Source of the DNA: Prinsepia uniflora
Taxonomy: Eukaryota; Streptophyta; Magnoliopsida; Rosales; Rosaceae
Reading direction: 5' to 3'
Assembly (NCBI GenBank): GCA_032719365.1
Contig: CM064867.1
Span: 61,812,136-61,876,135, forward strand
Length of the DNA: 64,000 bases
The translations under genes and the position numbers were made by a program. Position 1 is the stretch's first letter; each line of letters starts with the position of its first letter. This document shows, in pieces, positions 45,445 to 56,254 of the stretch. The notes under the pieces were generated by a model. The model saw only the letters and a list, made by a program, of their open reading frames with translations, searched no databases and was not told where the DNA came from.

Positions 45445-47506
45445 TAACGCATGCCAGTAAGGCTGAATGAGGACCGGTTGGCACTTAGGATGCCAAGGAC
45501 CAGTTTATGGTCAGGTGTTGAATGAGTTAGGAAATTATGGCTTGGTTTTGTGGAACGGTGGTCTTGTGGAGTTTAGCTGATGGTCTGGGGTACTTGGTGT
45601 AGTGGTAGTAGTTGAGAATTCGGGGGCGTTCAGGGAACGTCCATTATCCTGTTGTGGATTGTCATAATGGTGGTACCCCTAGTTGCGGAGTACGAGTAGT
45701 GATGCGGGATCGTCGCTCGGTATGAGCGGAGATCCAGGGCCATCAACCTTACACCCTGTGTGTTTGTGTGGATGTTGTATGATGGTACTGGTACTAGCGC
45801 TGGTGTTGGTGTCAGTGATGGGGAGTGTGTTAGGCCACGAGTTGGGATGTGACGCTGTCTTGAGGAACGCATGTTGGTACTTGAGATTCAGTAAGGGTTG
45901 AGTCATGGGCTGGATGGAATCCAGCAGAGATGGTGATGTGTTGGGATAAGTCCCCACAGTGTTGAGGTGATAAGAGGTTAATGGATAAGCGGTATATTTG
46001 AGACATGAGGAAAATCATTGGTGGTTGGTATTCGGAAGTCATCGGGGGTGGCTTCCGATTCTCTGCCTTGGCAGATGTTGATCGCGGATACCAGTACGAT
46101 GAACGTGTATTGGGTGGTGGACCCATGTGTGTTTTAGGGGTCATCGGGTGGAGTTGCATTTCTCGAGGCTGGGATAAACGGGATTCCCATTTTCTGCTTG
46201 GTGGCAGACGATGTTGGATATTTGGTACGGTGGGTGCAGAGAGAGTTGTGTTTGCACTCACATAGGATGGATGTTGATGACATCGTATTGGATCATCCTT
46301 GGTCTCTCCTAGGGGGAGTGGCAGGGATCGAGATGATGTAGATGGAGGGGATCCACAAAGGGGATGTGTTACGTGGTTGCGTGAATGATTGGAGGAGAAA
46401 ATAGTTGAGGAGTGTCGGGTGGTGGACAAGAAATCTAGTGGGTGTAAGACCCTACGGTCAGGTTCCAGGTGGATTGCTAGCTGTGAGTATGGGTGGATCC
46501 TAGGTGGATCTGGATTTTGATGTTGTGGGCCTTAGGCGTGGTGACGATCTAGGAATCGTGGTGTTACCAGTCGGGTGACATGGTAACAGACTCGAATTGT
46601 GATCGCCTTGAGCTGGCTAGGTGTAGAGCATATCGCTCTGTCATAAATGTTTGGATATGGGAATAGTTGGACCGAACTTCTTTTCGAAGTTAATCTGTAC
46701 TCGAGCGGGTGGGAACATTTATGATTTGGACTCGAGGCTTGCATGTGGATGAGTGGATATCCAACAGGGTCTAATTGAACAGTCGATAGATTCGGGATTG
46801 GTGCGCCTCGGTATTTGTGAATGAGATTGGATACCCATTCGGCATGACTGTACACGCCATGGTGAGCGTGCATGGATTGGTACATCTTGGATGACTGCTT
46901 GGGAGTTGATGTTGTGTTACTGGTCGGGGGACCATGGGATCTAGAGTGGATGATGAGTTGGAATGATCGATTTGTCTAGTATGAGATTGTACAAGAAACC
47001 CCAGTGTCAGGTTGTGATTGATTGTGAACCTTGCAGTGGACTTGTTGGAGATGGATGTACGTACCCTGTATGGTGTACAAGGATTGGTACCGGACAAGCC
47101 GAGTGGTACTTAGTGACGGTACGTGGGGGGGTACCAGTGGTTTGGTTATATGTGTTGGCTTTCGGCTTAGTTCCGACACACTTGGAACTTGTTGTGAACT
47201 GGACTTGAGATTGATATATGTCGCAGGGTCGGGTTTGCCCTGCGAGATGAGGTTTTGTTGTTGACCTTACGCTTCATTGAGTGAGTTGTTAGTACGACAG
47301 GAGACAGTAATGGGACGTCTGAGTACAACTGAGTTTAGTTGGTGTACGAGTGTATACGTGTTGCGAGGTCGAAATGTTTTCCACGTGGTGGATGTGGAAT
47401 AAGGATAATTGGAAATTTCGAGAACGAAACTGGCTTCTGGAGGGGGGAACGGTTGAAATTTGATCGGTTGAAATTTCGGGGACGAAATTCTTTAAGGAGG
47501 GAAGAT
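45445..47506 (+). mobile_element. Noncoding internal region of a pol-less element
   Basis: Lies between the TSD TCTAC (45440-45444) and a 3' LTR at 47507. Its last bases ('gaaatttcggggacgaaatt', then the PPT AAGGAGGGAAGA at 47494-47505) are the usual end of a chromovirus internal region. No gag or pol motif is present. It contains many short inverted repeats: TTGGCActtaggaTGCCAA (about 45478-45496), TCTGCttggtgGCAGA (about 46193), ACGATctaggaATCGT (about 46545), GTTACC...GGTAAC (about 46562), AACTTCttttcGAAGTT (about 46676), CGCAGGG...CCCTGCG (about 47223) and TTCCAC...GTGGAA (about 47379). The 5' LTR is missing. ORFs on the opposite strand look like chance. Confidence 0.7.
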
Positions 47507-50500
47507 TGTAACGACCCATCCTAGAATTCGGGATTGATTTGTAACTAATCACGATTAGCAGGGTTAATCGGTGATTAGTTGGGCGAATTCGGACGAACGA
47601 TGCAAAATGACCGATTTGCCCCTAGTCGTGGGTAAAACGTTGACTTTTAATTCGGGCGGTCAAATGGACTTTGACCACTGACCACTGGTCGTGACGTAGT
47701 TTGGGACGTCACGAGTTCATAGACAGGTGGCACGTTCGATTCCGACGTTCGGGATGAAAGTTATGACGTTCGGAAGCCCAAGGGCATTTTCGTAATTTGG
47801 ACAAAATAAGGGAAAATGTTGACTTTTTGATCGAGAGGTTCGAGGACCGAGGACCGTTAGGATGGTCTCGATGCCCTGAGTAAGTTCACAGGCGGCACGC
47901 GTCGATCGGAGTTCAATTGACCAAGTTACGGGTCTGGGACGCGTGAGGGGCATTTTGGTAATTTGCCAAGTGAGGGCAAAATGGTAATTTCCTGCAGGGG
48001 GACTGTTTGAACTGTGAAACAGAGGGCTGAGCACCCGTGCCGTGTGTGTTTTGAAATCCCACAATTGTTTAACCAATTCAGTGACATTGGGGAGATTTAT
48101 TTATCCCGTTATTGGCATTGAGGACTGAGTGTGTGTTGGGCGTGCACGGGTGGTGTGTGTGTGGGAAACAAGTGATGGTGTTTGGAATTGAAAAACAGAG
48201 CCTGGACTTGAGCGTGCACGGGTTGGATTTGTTTATACCTTTGTGTGGAGGAACACAGAGCACTGAGGGAGATTTGTATGTGTTGGTGAGTGACATTGGG
48301 TCAGTTGGGACTGGAGAATTGCAGAGCACGGGCAACCATTTTCTTCTTCGTTTTTGGGGCAGTGCAGGGGACAATTCACAGAGGAGCCATAACGAATTCC
48401 CACGGGTGTTGGGGTCTTGTTCGATTATCAGAGTACTGGGAGTGTCGCTATGATTCATTTTGGAACCAGAAAGTGAGCTGAGAATTGAGAGAACCAGCTC
48501 TGGGAAAAAACTCGAAAAATGGAGGGAAAATTCCAAATTTAATTTGTGAGCTGAGTTGAGCCAAACCGAGGTTAAGAATAGTCTTCTGGGAGCTTGTTGA
48601 ACTCAACCGTACAAGGAATGAAGGAAATCGACCCCAGATTGGCCAAGAACGGAAGCTCCAATTTTGGAGAAATTTCAGGCTTGTGGACGATCACCTACGG
48701 GTAAGTTTTCTTGAAATTGGATGTGGTTTAGTGTTCGTTTGGGTCATACGAAGCTCCTGTTTAAATTAATTTGAAAACTGGCCTGGTTAGAGTGAGTTTC
48801 AGAGATGGACCCGTTTGTTTGATCACGGGTGGATTGTGTGATTTAGAGCTTGTTGAGGGTAATTATTGAATGAGAACTTAAATTAAAATGTAAAGGAATG
48901 ATTAGGTGGAATCAGGGAAGGAATAGAGTGAGAATTGATGGAGATTTAACCGGGTTGTGTCGCGGGTTGAACAACCCGTATTGCAGGCTTAGCGGGTGAG
49001 AACGATGAACTGTGCAAGGGTACTATAGCTGGCGCGTGGGTGTCACGCGTAGCCGCTTGCGGCGGCGAGACGCGTGACGGCGCGTGGCTCCGATTTTCGA
49101 GGTAAGTCCAACATGACTTTTGTCCTACACTTTGTAACGAACATTTTAGCGTTGGTTTCGAAATTATCGGACACCATTTCGATGTTATTCCGAGGGTCCG
49201 AAGGTTTAGGTTACGTTTTTATTTAATGAATAATTCCCGGAAAATTATGGGGAATTGGTATGTTGTTATCTGAGACCTTAATGACCCGGGAATGTGTTTT
49301 CGGACAGGATTCGGGTTTTCTGAAAAATGCCGAAAATTACGGGATTGCGTGCGGCGCAAAATCGAGCCTTAAGAATAGTGTGTGAGTGGACGTTGCTTTC
49401 AAAATTTAATGCATGCATAAATATTTCTATGATTTCTATGATTGTGATTATGAACTGTGGTTGATTTCGATTTCCGTATTTTTACGTAGTTTGAATATGC
49501 AATGCGAGATTTCACGAATTTCGAGACTGGTTTCTCGTATGTTTTGGATGATGGGTTAACGACTGAATTTACAAGAAATGTGCGTATGATGTTTTAAGAA
49601 TGTTGTTTATGGATGTGAGTGTGATTCATGGTGTTGACACGGTTTTCGATATTTCTACGGTTTTGCACGTTTTACGAAATTTTGGTTTTATAGTGATTTG
49701 ATCATTGTTTGATGTTTGAATTTTGGAATTTGAAATGAGATTTGTGACTTTGAGGATTTTAAAATGGATTTTGAAAAAGGTGATTTCGGGCTTGATGCTC
49801 GGGGCATAAAAGTAATTTTAACGAACAAGATTTCAATTTTCGGAAGTTTGAAAACGGATTCTTAGTTTGGGTTCGGGATGATGCTTCCGGATGCCGGCTT
49901 ACGGAATCATTATTGCGAATTCAAATTCAGGAATGAAAAAGGGGTTAATAAAGTGATTTGATATGATTATACATGCCCCACGTTTTATGATGGTTTAACT
50001 ATGTTTGTGAAGTATGATTTGGGGAATTGGATGTGGAAATTCGGACCATGAGTCCCGTTGCGAAAAATGTGATTTCGGGATGGATCCCGCATTGTTGTGA
50101 TTGAAAAATGTTTTGGGTTTAAAGACCCGGTGCTATTGCTGGAGCACGATTTGAGTTTAAAGACTCGGTTAATTGATGACGGGGGAGGGCCCTTAATGAG
50201 TTTAAAGACTCGTGAGTTTAAAGACTCGGTTATTGTGATACCCCCGAGGCCTATTGATTATGTTTTGAGTTTAAAGACTCGTTGATATCCCGGGAAGGCC
50301 TGAATATGCGCATGGTTTTGAGTTTAAAAACTCGGGCGCACTTGATATCCAGCAAAATGTTTGACTTGTGACTCATTGTTAATTTCTGATGTTCGGATGT
50401 GTTGGGCAGTGGCCCGGTTCATATGGTTGATGGATTTGGATTATGTTGTGTATTTGGATTTGATTCACGGTTTTGGGCTGAGGCCCAGTGTTTATGATTG

Positions 50501-50878
50501 CGGGCTAAGACCCGATGGTTAAGAAAAGGAAAATGTTTTTTATGTTCATATACGGATTTCTTATGTTGAAAATGTAACGGATTGCGAAACGATTTTTGCA
50601 TGCATGCATTCGTTTTTACTTGGAGGGTAAAAACTTCTTTCTGTAACTATTTTGTAAACTGATTTCTTTTTTTCCACTCACACCTTTGGTTTTTATTGAC
50701 CCTCTAGGTCGTGGCGCATTGCTCGAGGCTATTCGAGGGGCGGAGGCATGAGTAAGCACGTGTGGCTATCCCTGGTCTGGAAAGTACTGAGGGTAACTTG
50801 GGAATTTCAGTCGTCTTACCAGGCGGGAGCAGGACTGGGCACGGTTAACAATGCCCTATTTGGGGGGTGGTCCTGTCA
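47507..50878 (+). mobile_element. 3' LTR of the pol-less element, 3372 bp
   Basis: TGTAACGACCC ... GGTGGTCCTGTCA, followed by TSD TCTAC at 50879-50883. In order: duplicated U3 modules (boxes ACAGGTGGCACG at about 47722 and ACAGGCGGCACG at about 47888), promoter/leader region, CACGCGT/CGCGTG repeats (49035-49085), GTGAGTGGAC (about 49381), ATGCATGCAT (about 49411), hairpin arrays, ATGCATGCAT (about 50598), GGAGGGTA/ACCCTC around 'ccactcacacc' (about 50680), and the 'gcgggagcagga' end box. Confidence 0.9.
50040..50520 (+). repeat. Mini-hairpin array in the LTR at 47507-50878
   Basis: GGACcatgaGTCC, CGGGATggATCCCG, GGGTTTAAAGACCC (50115-50128), repeated GAGTTTAAAGACTC, GGGCagtgGCCC, TGGGCtgagGCCCA and CGGGctaagaCCCG. 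The GGGT/ACCC and GAGT/ACTC versions keep pairing. Confidence 0.85.
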
Positions 50879-50883
50879 TCTAC

Positions 50884-51443
50884 GACTACAAAACACGACA
50901 TCAAGGGCTAGAAACTACCTCCCAAGTCGAAAGATAAACCAGCCACTGTCCGTCATCAAGTTGCCATGATTTCGGCCACCTCTTTCCCTTATTTTGATCC
51001 CAATCGATCTCTGGAACCTCTATAAACAAATTCCAATCATCAAAATGACACAACAACCACTAAATCACAACTCACCATTTTTGAATCCTACTTACCATTT
51101 TTCGGGTTCCACGGCCACCGTCCACGGCAGGCCTCCATCCCAAGCTCCTCAGACTCCTGACAACCCCATAATCATCATTCAATTAATCAATTTTCTCATT
51201 AACCCCTCAAATTAAACTTCACCATTTTTCAAACTCAAATAGGGCCTCACGGGTTTCACAGATTTCTTACTTCCACTCACCGTCGTGGGCACCACCGTGA
51301 CCATCACCGTGTTCGTCTGGGTTTCCTTCCAGACTTTCATTCACAAGTCACACACAATTGTTACGGTTTGAGGGTGATCGTGGGGATTGAATTACATAGT
51401 CTCTGTTTTCCTTAGTGTTTTCCATTTTCATAGTCGTGCCACC
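50884..51443 (-). mobile_element. Minus-strand solo LTR, segment 2 of 3
   Basis: Continues the LTR of 44115 after the pol-less element: 'gactacaaaacacgacatc' onward, with G/C-rich leader sequence and promoter-like region (tccacggccaccg, caccgtcgtgg). A plus-strand LTR enters at 51444. No coding sequence. Confidence 0.65.
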
Positions 51444-54409
51444 TGTAACAACCCGTCCCGAAAATCGGGATTAGATTAATGGTTAATGATGGATTAGTGA
51501 GGTTAATCAGTAATTAGTTGGACGATTTCGGACGGACGGTGCGAAATGATGGTTTTACCCCTAGAATGGACAAAAGGTTGACTTTTAGTTCGGGAGGTCA
51601 AATGGACTTTGACCGGTGACCTTGACATAGTTCGAGACGTCACGATTTCATAAACAGGTGGCACGTCCGATTCCGACATCCGAGGAGGAAGTTGTGACGT
51701 TCGGAAGTTTGGGGGTACTTTGGTAATTTGGTTAAAAAAGGGCAATTTGTTGATTTTTCAAACGACATTGACTTTGCACGTACTTCGAGGACCGTTAGGT
51801 AGGTCTCGATCCCCTGAGTACAACGACAGGCGGCACACTGACATTGGATTTAGGATGGCTCGGGTTTTGGTCTAAAAACTTTAGGGGCAAAATGGTAATT
51901 TGGGCATCAAGAGGCATTTTGGTCAATTAGCTAGCATTGGAATTAGTGCCCAGTGATCAGGGGACATTTGGCTGTTTTTGAAACACTTGCCCGCAGAAAA
52001 AGTGACACCTGGCCCAATCTAGAGGTCTGTGGAACCTCCCTGCCGCCTCACGTTATGTTTTAAAATAGAAAAATCGTTTTGTGCACGGTGTTTGGAATGA
52101 AAAAGCACAGAGAAACCAGGGACAGAGTGATCGTGCTAACTGATCCCATTGAAGCCCTCAACCCTGGATGAGGACTGGTGAATGGAGAAGGCAAGCGAGG
52201 GCTGCGGTGGTGCTGCTACGACGGCTGTCGTGGACGGCAGCCCGGGAATCTTGGAAAACAGAGGCGATCGTGAGGGGACTGTGACACTCGACTCACCTGC
52301 AAACCTCATCAATTGCTGATGGATTGTGATGGAAAGATGGAGAAGAAGTTGAGGGGTTGCTGATGGTGGCCACGGCAAGGGATGACGGCGGCGGTGGGGT
52401 AAGTTTGCCGTGGATTTCTTAAGAAATCAAAAATGGCAATCTCAGTGTTACATGTTTTTACTCATAATTATTGATTGGATGAGGTTCTGGAGGACTTAAG
52501 GGACAGAAAAAGCTTAAAACTAAGGGAAATGGAGGCTGGGATCGAGCAGGGGTGACGGTCGACGGTGGACAATCGGTTTTTGAATCGGGAAGGTATTATT
52601 CGAGTCCTAAATTCGTGTTTTCATTAGCTTAATCACTTGGTGAAGTTAGGACGAAGCTACTGGGCTAAAAAGGATTTGAAAAAGGGTTGAAAATGGAGGG
52701 AACGGTGGATGTCGGTTCATTTGAATCGACTAAACCTTGGATCGAACCGAACCCGGTTCACGCGCGGTTGAAGATGAACAGTGCAGTCGCGTGTGGGTAC
52801 GTGGCACAGATTTTGAGGATGGTTCCAACACGACTTTTAACTTATTCGATGTAACAAACATTTTGGCACCTGTTTCGAGTCAATCGGACGTCGTCTCGAT
52901 AGTTTTCGGGACGTCTGAAGATTTTAGGCCTCGGTTAAAAATAGTTAGAAATTCGGGAAAATTACAAGGCTTTAGTATAAACTTTATGAAGTAGTTAGTG
53001 ACCTTATTATGGGATTTGGACAGGTTTGGGAAAGCCGGTGATAGTGGATTGGCTGGGAACGGCATAAGTGCACGCGTATCGAGGCAACAGCTTAATGGTC
53101 TGCGAGTGGACTTTGCTTTCAAACTTATAATGCATGCATATATGTTTTATAAGTTTTCTATATGTGATTTCTATATTTGTGAATTGATATTGATGATTTA
53201 CGGTTTTGCACGGATTTCGAGATAAGTATGTATTTGCACGTTTTACGAGGTTTCGACTTATATTGTGATTTGACCATGGTTTTGATGATTTGATTTTGAG
53301 ATTTGAAATATGATTTGATTTCAATGGTTTACAATGGATTTTGGAAAAGTTATTTCGGGCTTGGAGCCCTGTTCATGAAAGTGACTTCGGAAAAGTGGTT
53401 TCGGTTTTGGAATCAAATTTTGAAAAGATGACTCTTGATTCGGTTTTGGAACTCGAAAGAGAAATTCTGGATTTGGGTTTAGGATGATGGTTTCGGATGC
53501 CGGCTTACGGAATCATTATTGCAAATTCGGATGTGGATTTCCCATGGTTTTCAAATAGTTGTTGAAAAATGGTTTTGGGTTTAAAGACCCGAAAAAAGAA
53601 AAGAAAACAGCTGGATCTGGTTTTGAGTTTAAAGACTGGGTTGATTGACGGGGGAGGGCCTTGGATTGATATGTTTTGAGTTTAAAGACTTGGTTATGAT
53701 ATCCCCCGAGGCCTGTTGAATATGTTTTGAGTTTAAAGACTCGTCGATATCCCAGGAATGCCTGATTATGCGCATGGTTTTGAGTTTAAAGACTCGGGCG
53801 CACTTGAGATCCAGCAACTCAACTGATTGATTTTTTTCACTGGTTTTTCACTGGTTTTCAGATGTTTTGGGCAATGGCCCAGATGATTTTGGATTTGATG
53901 AGTTTTGGGATGAGTACCCGTACTTGATAAGGATTTATGATTTTGGGCTGAGGCCCTGGATTTGACTTGTGAATTTGAGGAAAGGAAATGATTCTAGTTT
54001 TAAATAATGGTTTTCTTACCTCGGATATGGAATGGTTTTATTAAATGAGTTTTATATGCATGCATTGGTTTTTAAACGGAGGGTATACATGTTTTTCTAA
54101 TAACTGTTTTTCTGAAACTACTATTTATTTTTGTCCACTCACAGTCTTTTTATGTTTTTGATACCCTCCAGGTTGTTGCGGTGCTGGCTATTGGCAGAGA
54201 GAGACGAAGACATCACACACACGTAATCCACAGTAATTTCTGCGCGCTCTAGGAAGTCCGGTACTTGTGACGATTCATTTTGGAAATCCCTTGTCCGGCT
54301 TACGTGTCACATGGAGGTTGGGCGTCGGTTTAGCTTTCGTGTCACGCGGAAGTCAGACGGGAGCATGACTTAGCCCTTAATCCAGGGGGATTGGGGGTGG
54401 GTCGTGTCA
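51444..54409 (+). mobile_element. Plus-strand LTR (probable solo LTR), 2966 bp
   Basis: TGTAACAACCCGTCCCG ... GGGGGTGGGTCGTGTCA. It has duplicated U3 modules (boxes about 51654 and 51823), GAGTGGAC (about 53105), ATGCATGCAT (about 53131), a GAGTTTAAAGACTC array (53575-53810), ATGCATGCA (about 54056), and GGAGGGTAT (54078-54086) / ATACCCTCC (54161-54169) flanking GTCCACTCAC. No PBS or internal region on either side. Flanks CCACC and CAACT match at only three of five bases, so the TSD is decayed or the LTR formed by recombination between different insertions. Confidence 0.85.
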
Positions 54410-54871
54410 CAACTGTGCAACCATTTTAAGATAATTGTAAGGCAGTGAGTGAGAGGCTTTCACAGCCTTCCAGTAAGGGACAAGTGTCCCAAATCTCGTG
54501 GGCACTAATCCCTAGGCAGCCAAGTGTCTCAATTTCTCTGGGCACAGATCCCAAGGCAACAAATGACCAAAATGCCCTTTCATGGTAAATTACCAAAATG
54601 CCCATCTACTTCTGAACGTCATAACTTCCTCCTCGAATGTTGAAATCAGACGTACCGCCTGTCTACGGACTCGTGACGTCTCGAACTACATCACAGTCTT
54701 CGGCCAAAGTCCCTTTGATCGCCCGAACTAAAAGTCGACAATTTTCTCATTCCAAGGGAAAAATGGTCATTTCGCACCGTTCGTACGAAATCACCCAACT
54801 AATCACCGATTAATCTCACTAATCCTTCATTAATCACTGTCTAATCCCCGATTTTGGGACGGGCCGTTATA
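54410..54871 (-). mobile_element. Minus-strand solo LTR, segment 3 of 3
   Basis: Contains both U3 modules in minus orientation ('gtaccgcctgtctacgg', 'aagtcgacaattttctc') and ends 'tttgggacgggccgttata' at 54871 (terminal TG changed to TA), followed by TSD GGGTG (54872-54876). TAT integrase resumes immediately. Confidence 0.85.
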
Positions 54872-55530
54872 GGGTGAGTAGGGGAGGCAAAGCAAAGGTG
54901 TATGCCATGCCGAGCACAGAAAGCTCTGAATCAGTCGTTGTTGAACTATTTCCCGTTGTCGATGATGATTGTGTGAGGAAGATTTAACCGACATATGATG
55001 TTCTGGAAAATGAAGGTATCAATCTGAGAAGTGGTGATAAAGGCAAGGGCTTTGGCTTCAACCCATTTGGTGAAGTAGTCAACTGTGAAGACCACGTACT
55101 CGGTCTGTCCCTTGCTCGTTGACATCTTCCCGATCAAGTCGAGTCCCGACTTGGAAAAAGGCCATGGGCTGAGCATAGGCGTCAGGTTCTTGGGGGAGGG
55201 GGGGGGGGGGAGAAGGATGAACGGAGCGAAACGTTGGCATTTGTCATAGTACAGAGTGAATTCGGTTGCGTCAGCATGCATGGTCAGGCAGTAGAAGCCT
55301 TGGCGAAAAGTCTTGTGAGCTAGTGAGCAGCGACCCAAATGGTTTCCGCAGACACTTGCACGTATTTCTTCAAGAAGAATTTTCCCAGCCCGCGGATCAA
55401 GGCATTTTGAGTAATTAGAGCGTATATCCTAACTTGTAGAGCTAACCGGCAATGAGGGTCTAGCGGGCTGCATGTCAGTGTATCTTCTTGGCCTTGACCT
55501 TATCGGTTGGTAGACTCCCATCAGTAAGGA
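54872..55530 (-). pseudogene. TAT integrase, zinc-binding domain and core (N-terminal half)
   Basis: Minus strand: HADATEFTLYYDKCQRFAPF (zinc module), WPFSKSGLDLIGKMSTSKGQ (first D of the core), TEYVVFTVDYFTKWVEAKAL, and LPHTIIIDNGK (second D). It continues with stops as FNND, FRAFCARHGIHLCF and ASPTHP up to the LTR insertion. The third catalytic residue lies across the insertion at 44000-44114. Motifs AEFTLYYDKCQRF and KGQTEYVVFTVDYFTKW are characteristic of TAT. Inactivated by stops and by the 10.8 kb nested insertion. Confidence 0.85.
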
Positions 55531-55985
55531 ATCAGATAAAGGGTGTCATCCATGTCAAGTTGGTGTTGACGTAAAGGACCACCGAGGAGGAGGTACTCGG
55601 TAGGTGTAGTATTTCTACCGTGACACTACGGCCGATCTTCTCGTCCAGGGATGAGGTCAGTCGGGTGAGCATGTCGGCATGATTGTTCTCAGATCGGGAG
55701 ATCCGCGTGATGGTGTGAGCTTTGAAACTATTGAGGAATGATTGACCCAGATTTCTGTACATAGCCATGCAAGCATCCTTGGCTTTAAATTCATCGTTGA
55801 CCTAGTTTACTACGAGCTGAGAGTCGTTGTAGACTTGAATCTACTCGGCCTCCATGTGCTTGGCCAGTCGTAGACCTTCAAGTAAGGCTTTGTATTCTGC
55901 CTTCTTATTGGAGGCCTTGAACATAAAGCAAATCGTGTCCTCCAATTGGTGCCTGTTGGGCGTGGTCTCCAATCAGTGCTTGTCG
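55531..55985 (-). pseudogene. TAT RNase H, C-terminal part
   Basis: Minus strand: QVYNDSQLVVNQVNDEFKAK (D of the third RNase H motif), MAMYRNLGQSFLNSF, then TITRISRSENNHADMLTRL and TSSLDEKIGR, linking RNase H to integrase as in TAT elements. Ends abruptly at about 55985, where plus-strand LTR sequence begins; RT and upstream parts are not in the window. Confidence 0.75.
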
Positions 55986-56254
55986 GGGCTTACTGTATTT
56001 CTTACTATTGCACGTACTTTGAGGTTTTTGTGTTTTATTATCTGTTTATCTGAAATAAGGATTTCTCTTTATGCATGCATAGTTTTCCAAAACGGAGGGT
56101 AAATGGTATGTTTTGTATAATATGTTTTTTTATAAACCTTTATTTTCGTCCACTCACACATGTTGACAATTTTGAAACTCTCCAAGACCGATGCACCAGA
56201 ATCGAGGCTAATTACGAAGCGGAGGCATGAACTCACATTTAAGTAGGTATCCCA
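55986..56254 (+). mobile_element. Plus-strand LTR fragment, interrupted
   Basis: Carries ATGCATGCAT (56072-56081), GGAGGGTAA (about 56094), GTCCACTCACAC (about 56148) and the 'gaggctaattacgaagcggaggcatga' region that precedes the end of plus-strand LTRs. Truncated at the left. A minus-strand element enters at 56255, and the likely continuation is 62129-62206. Confidence 0.65.

Noticed and set aside
45830..46429. 199-residue minus-strand ORF
   Set aside because: Ser/Pro/Thr/His-rich with no recognisable motif, on the opposite strand to a noncoding element spacer; best explained as chance absence of stops in a G-rich strand.
51439..54414. TSD for the LTR at 51444-54409
   Set aside because: CCACC and CAACT agree at only three of five positions, so I do not claim a target-site duplication.
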